Of a DNA stretch of 64,000 bases, positions 58,871 to 64,000 are shown piece after piece. The stretch is from the NCBI GenBank assembly GCA_964017195.1, contig OZ024894.1, positions 35,859,614 through 35,923,613 on the forward strand. The letters are read 5' to 3'. How positions within the stretch are numbered: position 1 is the first letter of the stretch; the number at the start of each line of letters is the position of its first letter. The translations under genes were made by a program, and so were the position numbers. A model generated the notes under the pieces. It saw only the letters and a list, made by a program, of their open reading frames with translations, made no database searches and was not told the DNA's origin. This DNA comes from Siderastrea radians. Its lineage: Eukaryota > Cnidaria > Anthozoa > Scleractinia > Rhizangiidae.

Positions 58871-60926
58871 TCATCTCGGGCTGGTTTGATTCATTACCAT
58901 TGCGGTAGCTAGCACCTCGACACAAAGAATGAAAATGTAAGGTGAGAGCGGACAGCCCTGCCTTACACCCCTACCCAACTCGAAGAAACCCCCTGACCAG
59001 CCATTGTTTATTATACAGCTTTGGATATCGGTATAAAATAGACTGATCCAATTAATAAAAGATGAACCAAAACCAAAATGCTCTAGGGTTTTTCGAACGA
59101 AAGACCATTCGACAGTATCGAAAGCTTTTTCAAAATCAACGAAGAGGAGTAATCCAGGAATACCTTTTGAGTGTGTGTATGAAATAACACTGTTGATTAA
59201 GCAAATGTTTTCTGCAATAGAACGGCCTTTCAAGAAGCCAGTCTGATCGTACTCTAATAGATCCGCCAACACGGTCTTGAGACGAGAAGCGATTGCCTTA
59301 GACGCAATTTTGTAGTCGCAATTTAGTAGGGTTATAGGCCTCCAGTTCTTTAATTCGTTTAACGCTTTGTCTTTCTTTGGGATCAATGATATGATACCTC
59401 TCCTCTAGGTTATCGCTAACTTACCCTTCTGATAGCTTCTATTAAGGGAACTTATAAGATAAGGAGATATATCCTTCCAGAACGGGAAGACCATCTGTAC
59501 CAGGTGATTTACCGAGTTCCATCGACTTCACTGCTTCTAGGCATTGTTTTTCAGTTAATAGGCTCTAGCATTTTTCCTTATCAATTTGGTTGAGTTTAGG
59601 ATGTTCCTGATCAAAGAAAAGTTCTTCCAAATTTTCTGTTCTCTTTGTTATTTTAGATGTGTAAACTCCATTATAAAAGGAGTTGCATTCTCTCAAAATG
59701 TCAGAGTCATTCGTAATATTTACTCCGTCCTTTGTCTTGATCTGCATAATTGTTTTAATTTCTTTTGCAGTGTCGATTTTCTAAATGTAGGAAATACTTG
59801 TTATTTTTCTCGCCTTCATTGTACCATCTACCTTTGGATCTAATTATCGCTCCTTTTGTTTTGTATTCAATAATGTTCTCTAATTCCATTTTCTTTAACC
59901 TTATCTGTTCTGCAAGAGCTTCTTTGTCATTGTTCAAAAAGCTCTCAAATTCCCTTTCAAGAGTGGCTATTTCACGTTCAACGTCGGCTTCTTTATATTT
60001 CATTTTCTTTGTATTGGCTTTTGAATACTTGATTGAAGTATCTCTTATTTGAAGCTTAATCATTTCCCAAAGCAACACCTCGTCAACTGTTTCGTCATTT
60101 TCGTACTGATGCACTGTTTTCGCAATAGTAGATTTGATATCGTTGACGTAATCGATCTCACCTAAAAGTGACGAGTTTAATTTCCAAAAGCCTGGTCCTC
60201 TGGGGTTGGTGTGGAAGTTGATTACAATATTGCACAAGGAGTGGTCTGTTTTGTAACCGGGGAGAATATCACACTTTAAAACTCTTCCGGCGAGGCTTAC
60301 ACTCACAAGAAAGAAATGTAAACGGCAATGTATTTCGGGTTTCTTTTGCCTCCATGTATATCTTCTCTCTTCCGGGTTAAAGTCCCGCCATATATCCGTC
60401 AGATCAAGATTATTCTGAAAATTTTGGGCCATTTTCAAAGAATTTTGATGCGTACCTGGTTTCCCGCCCTTTTTGTCTTTCAAGACATCCAAAACAAGGT
60501 TAAAATCCCAACAAAAATAATTTCCTCACATTTAAAAGATGTCATTTGTTCACTCACATTTTGGAAGAAAGCAGGATCGTCTTTGTTAGGGGCATAGATA
60601 TTACAAATCGTTAAGGTGAGCTCACCGACTACCAAATCGATAATGATGTACCTTCCTTCCTTATCACACAGTTGTTTCATAACTTTGAAAGTGAAGTTGT
60701 TATTGAAAAGAATAGCGACACCTGCTTTATTAGTTGTTAAGCCGCTGAAATGGGCTGTATAGCCCCATTCAGCGGCCCAAGTCTCAAAGGACTTCTCTGT
60801 ACAATGGACCTCTTGCAGCTTGTAAATAGAATAGTTTTTCTTTCTAAGCCACTGGAAAGTTTCTCTTCGTTTTTTGTTATTCACCAAGCCTCGAACGTTA
60901 AGTGATGAAATAGTTATATTAGCCAT
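58871..60926 (-). pseudogene. L1/Tx1-clade LINE ORF2 (endonuclease + part of RT), frameshifted
   Basis: Minus-strand frames in order: 60926-60480 endonuclease start (SLNVRGL, LQEVHC, NIYAPN), then 60492-59755 (the GGDFN box is changed to a C-W-D-F-N reading; TDHSL box; RGPGFWKLN; GRWYNEGEKNNKYFLHLENRH linker), 59747-59565, and 59386-58871 RT (NWRPITLLNCDYKIASKAIA, LLFVDFEKAFDTVEWSFV, ELGRGVRQGCPLSPYIFILC). The RT stops before the YADD box and the rest is deleted near 58890. Motifs are those of L1/Tx1 rather than the jockey-like LINE at 55 kb. At least three frameshifts. Confidence 0.9.
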
Positions 60927-61180
60927 AGAAAGTTAATACAAATTACCGTAACAAGATTAATAGGTTCCATAAATAAAAGGTTCTCCCACTGGATATCCTG
61001 CTCACCGAAAAAAGAACACAACATTGGGATAAAAAGATAAAGAAAACAAACATGTACAGTTACGCTAATTACACTAACCGTAAAAATAATACTTAGTATG
61101 GAAAAAGTCTCCAGCCAAAGCACGCCTTGTCGTGAAGAGATGTCAAGCTTCTTGTTAGAGGGTAACCATAAGAAAAGTGT

Positions 61181-61366
61181 GCCTGTGTTTATTTATGAAC
61201 TGGATTTTGGTACCTTTTGCCGTTAATGTAGAGTTTGTCGTAGACCTTAGCATCGTGTCCATCTTTCTTTGCTTGTTTCAAAACTTTCACTAGTTCTTTA
61301 CGTATTTGCACTATCTCCCGAGGAAAGTCTTGCGAGATTCCAAAGTCTGATCCGGCAAGATCAGGG
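61181..61366 (-). pseudogene. L1/Tx1 LINE ORF1 C-terminal fragment
   Basis: Read on the minus strand: FGISQDFPREIVQIRKELVK, then QAKKDGHDAKVYDKLYINGK and a stop. This is the layout of the ORF1p C-terminal domain of this LINE clade (FGIS-DFP-EI, then the D-L-INGK ending). It lies just upstream of ORF2 in the right order, so one LINE copy is involved, cut off at about 61367. Confidence 0.7.
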
Positions 61367-61925
61367 CCACTAAGAATTCAAGAATACTAGCTGAACAGCA
61401 ACCAAGCACTGAGGTTAATTTTTAACCCGGCAAATTATGGAATAATCGGTGAAAGTTGAGAAGATACATACAAAATTACACCCACCTTCTTTTAACTCTA
61501 TTGAATCTTAAACATTTTCCCAAGAGTGAACAACAATACATAATGTACCAGTCAAATTGAAGCTTCAGCATGCCTCCCCACTCCCGGGCAACCCCCGGGG
61601 ATTCCAGTACCAGGTACTCCGCGTGCGTGCAAATTCACATCCCTAAGCTATAGGAAAACGATATTTTTCAAAAAAATCTATTAACGTAGTTGGAAAGAGC
61701 ATAGTCTGAAACCAAATATGCTGATCCGTTTTTACATTTTTTCATTTTTTCCGTTATTTCATTTTTCACATTTCTTACAAAAGTTTCAGGTTCATCTTTT
61801 ATTTCGTGTTTTTTTCAAAAGAAAAAGTAATAACGGTCGTTTTTGAATAACTTAGACGTTTTTCTGCAATATGAGTGGGAGAAATTAAGGATTTATTGAA
61901 CTTAATGCAGTTTTAAAGTGATTTG
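61367..61925. other. non-coding, nothing recognised
   Basis: Between the LINE 5' break and the CRE/E-box repeat. Includes a CCCGGGCAACCCCCGGGG patch at 61583-61600. Confidence 0.45.
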
Positions 61926-62290
61926 AAATATTCCGTGTGCTTTGGTCACGTGACTGATGACGTCAACACAATAAGGTTATCATGGACGTTACTTTCATGT
62001 GAAGTTCTATTAACTAGCCGAAGTTTGCTTCTCTCCGCCTTAGCTGCTATAGCTACAGACTCCTTACCAGTCCCCTGGGAAATGCTCCTGTACAGAGCCA
62101 CCACTTTCAAATGCCAAATGGAAACTGGCAATTTGCAAATTGCTTACTCCAATGACCATCAGGGCACGTTATCTGCTTTTAAATTGGTAGAAGCCTGTTC
62201 TTGCAGTGAGCTAAAATATCCTTTATTGCCACAGTCACGTGACTGATGACGTCATCACCGTGACATTGATATGAGCGATAACTTTTTGGC
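61926..62290. repeat. diverged 285-bp duplication with shared E-box/CRE 19-mer
   Basis: CACGTGACTGATGACGTCA occurs exactly at 61948-61966 and 62233-62251, with weaker similarity on both sides. It joins an E-box (CACGTG) and a full CRE (TGACGTCA). Confidence 0.75.
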
Positions 62291-62412
62291 AGGTGTAAAT
62301 ATCACATGGTACAGTGTCCTCTTCGACCACAAGTTAAATTATTTAGCATTAAAAGTTTTTCAGGAACAAAGCATGCTGGGAAGGTTCTTGTTATAATTAT
62401 AATATTGTTTTT

Positions 62413-62960
62413 TTATTATTATTAATAAAAATTAAAAGTCTGCGTGGTTCTTAGAAAAAGTAAACAAATTGCATTTGTCCAATTGAGCAAACAGTCCTGT
62501 TAACATTAGTCCTACTATACTAAGGAGGAATAAATTCTTTTTTGTTTTATTCAGAGTTTGATTCAAAACGAACTGTGGAATCGGCCATCGAATCTGTTGT
62601 AGGACCCCAAGTAATTTTTAAGAAAGTTGCAGAGGATGAAGGTGTACATAATAATTTTCGAATTCCTCTTAAGTCTTGTCCTCTGCTGCGCGTGCGTGGG
62701 TTATATTCGTTGCTATTGCTTTTCAACGTACGCATGACATTACAATGTTTGTGACCGTTATTAGTTATTTTATAATTAACTGAGTTAACATACAGTTAGT
62801 ATGTTAGCTTTCAAAGCCACAAATCATGTCTTGACTAAGTTGCGAAATCCACAAATATATAGTTCTTATATTTATGCAAGAGAGCAAATTGTTTGTGCCT
62901 TCGTAATTATTACAATGACAAACGTTTCGTGTGGCATGTCCATTGGTTCGGGTTTAACAT
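62413..62960 (+). repeat. repeat family R, copy D
   Basis: Inverse of 52355-52880. It contains the plus-strand frame 62542-62754 (EFDSKRTVESAIESVVGPQV...VAEDEGVHNNF) after a TTTTATTCAG acceptor. The block AACTGAGTTAATAATGAG...TAGCTTTTAAGGCCACTAA near 63420-63480 may be a further piece. Confidence 0.88.
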
Positions 62961-63706
62961 GAGGTCATTGATGTTCAGATTGTTTAGTTTGGTGTTGTCT
63001 TGCCTTTGAATAATCAAAATATTATAAAACATATGAATTAACCCACATGGATAGTATTATTCATGTTCAAATTATAATTATGCTATTTCTTTTGAGAAAA
63101 TACATTTACATGCCGTTCTTGTATATAACAACTGAAGTTTGTATTTGCGATTTTCTTTCGTAAGAAGCTAGTCTTTAAAAGATATTGAACTCATTACATC
63201 TATTTGCATATACCAGAAACAAGTGACTGGGTCAGGTTCAGGTAGATGATATTTCCCCAGTTCAGTAAAAGGTCTGGATGATTAATTTCTGTTTCGAATA
63301 TGGACTCTTCCATAGATCACTAATCACTAATCTGTTGAATACCTGTAAATTTAAAAATCGCGTGGTGTGATATAAATGTAGTGCGTGATGTTCTTATTTT
63401 CAGAAAACTGAGGAAATACAACTGAGTTAATAATGAGTTCGTCTTTAGAACACAATTAATATTAGCTTTTAAGGCCACTAAAGTCATGCTTTGTAAGAAA
63501 ACGAAGACTCTGAATCCACTTTTTCATTCTAAAGAAAAAATACTTAGGATGTTCTGTGGTTAGGCTTGAAAATATACTCGAATTTGATGAAGATTTATCT
63601 TTTTGCGGAACAACAACGGTGGGGACTTCAATGCTCCTGTTGTTATTGTTACTTGAAGAAACTCCTTCCAACCCTTATGAGATTGGTTAATGGATTGATT
63701 TATTGA
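62961..63706. other. non-coding, family R remnants
   Basis: Weak similarity to family R at 63410-63520. No gene. Confidence 0.4.
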
Positions 63707-63707
63707 C

Positions 63708-63739
<32 letters not shown>

Positions 63740-63752
63740 CAACAACAACAAC

Positions 63753-63783
<31 letters not shown>
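63707..63783. repeat. (AAT)n(AAC)n(AAT)n microsatellite
   Basis: 77 bp of compound trinucleotide repeat. The poly-Ile and poly-Leu frames over it are artefacts. Confidence 0.97.
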
Positions 63784-63784
<1 letters not shown>

Positions 63785-64000
63785 AAAGCTTTTTTAACCC
63801 GAAAAGCTGCCAAAAATAGTTCTGTGCGTGCCTTAAAGCGCCCGAAGTACAGCGTCTTGCCCAACAAACTTGTGCCATTTTCCTTTCATAATTTATGGGT
63901 TCTTGGAAGCTCCCGAAAATGTAAAAACGTATTGTTCGGGTAATTTTTGCCAGTAAAATGCTGCTGGCAAAGCGATGTTTTTTTTGTGACTTTTTTAATC
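63784..64000. other. non-coding, window end
   Basis: No feature recognised before the window ends. Confidence 0.5.

Noticed and set aside
63687..63878. Membrane protein with long Ile/Val/Leu stretch
   Set aside because: Produced by the compound AAT/AAC microsatellite.
1..64000. Bacterial or viral origin of the window
   Set aside because: No operons, ribosome-binding sites or viral structural or replication genes. Spliced exons, LINEs, SINEs and MITEs show an animal nuclear genome.

Overview
This is eukaryotic nuclear DNA. It is AT-rich, has very low coding density, and carries spliced genes with GT/AG junctions, tRNA-headed SINEs, several LINE clades, a Penelope-like element, Cryptons, piggyBac and many terminal-inverted-repeat (TIR) elements. 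The roughly 110-bp tandem repeat built on GTGGATGAAATCCTA (3.2-3.6 kb and 24.1-24.4 kb), the abundant CAGGCTTGCC tRNA-SINE and the NPC2-like gene are what I associate with hexacorals. A stony coral (Scleractinia) is the best guess. That assignment is inference from remembered repeat families, not a search result.

Only two likely functional host genes are visible, both on the left. At 2.1-2.55 kb (+) is an intronless NPC2-like sterol-binding protein. At 7.4-8.55 kb (-) is a three-exon gene for a small secreted peptide with ten cysteines; I assembled it from a signal-peptide exon, a 31-bp exon and a cysteine-rich exon. A second copy of the peptide gene sits at 26.1-29.7 kb inside a diverged duplication of the whole 3-8.7 kb block. 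There the cysteine exon is intact, but the signal-peptide exon has lost 8 bp and its frame.

The rest is layered transposable-element (TE) sequence. Comparing the two duplicated blocks exposes insertions as filled versus empty sites: a 3.2-kb composite (3.67-6.91 kb, with a nested 9-bp-TSD MULE-like element) in block 1, and a LINE (24.4-25.4 kb) plus a 2.26-kb TIR element with 6-bp TSD (27.24-29.50 kb) in block 2. From 9.4-14 kb lie a Crypton relic and a Penelope-like fragment split by a 1.78-kb element whose ends are packed with ATCGAT. From 14-30 kb come minisatellites, a pogo-type MITE and an inverted repeat. From 30.4-34.2 kb a large inverted repeat (about 690-bp arms) abuts a second, better-preserved Crypton-type tyrosine recombinase. 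From 35.1-38.8 kb lie a TIR element with minisatellite-filled ends and a decayed THAP domain, then a LINE endonuclease fragment. From 40-47 kb there are Harbinger-, TTAA- and Tigger-type MITEs. From 50.3-63.5 kb four copies of one unknown repeat, in both orientations, carry a recurring exon-like reading frame; one copy is interrupted by a piggyBac relic, and two LINE relics (one L1/Tx1-like with an ORF1 piece) lie between copies. A 23-bp assembly gap at 50.28 kb adjoins the first of these.

The genes do not form a pathway. The coherent stories are the small secreted peptide family and the nested TE history. Long reading frames that belong to no recognisable gene were left out.
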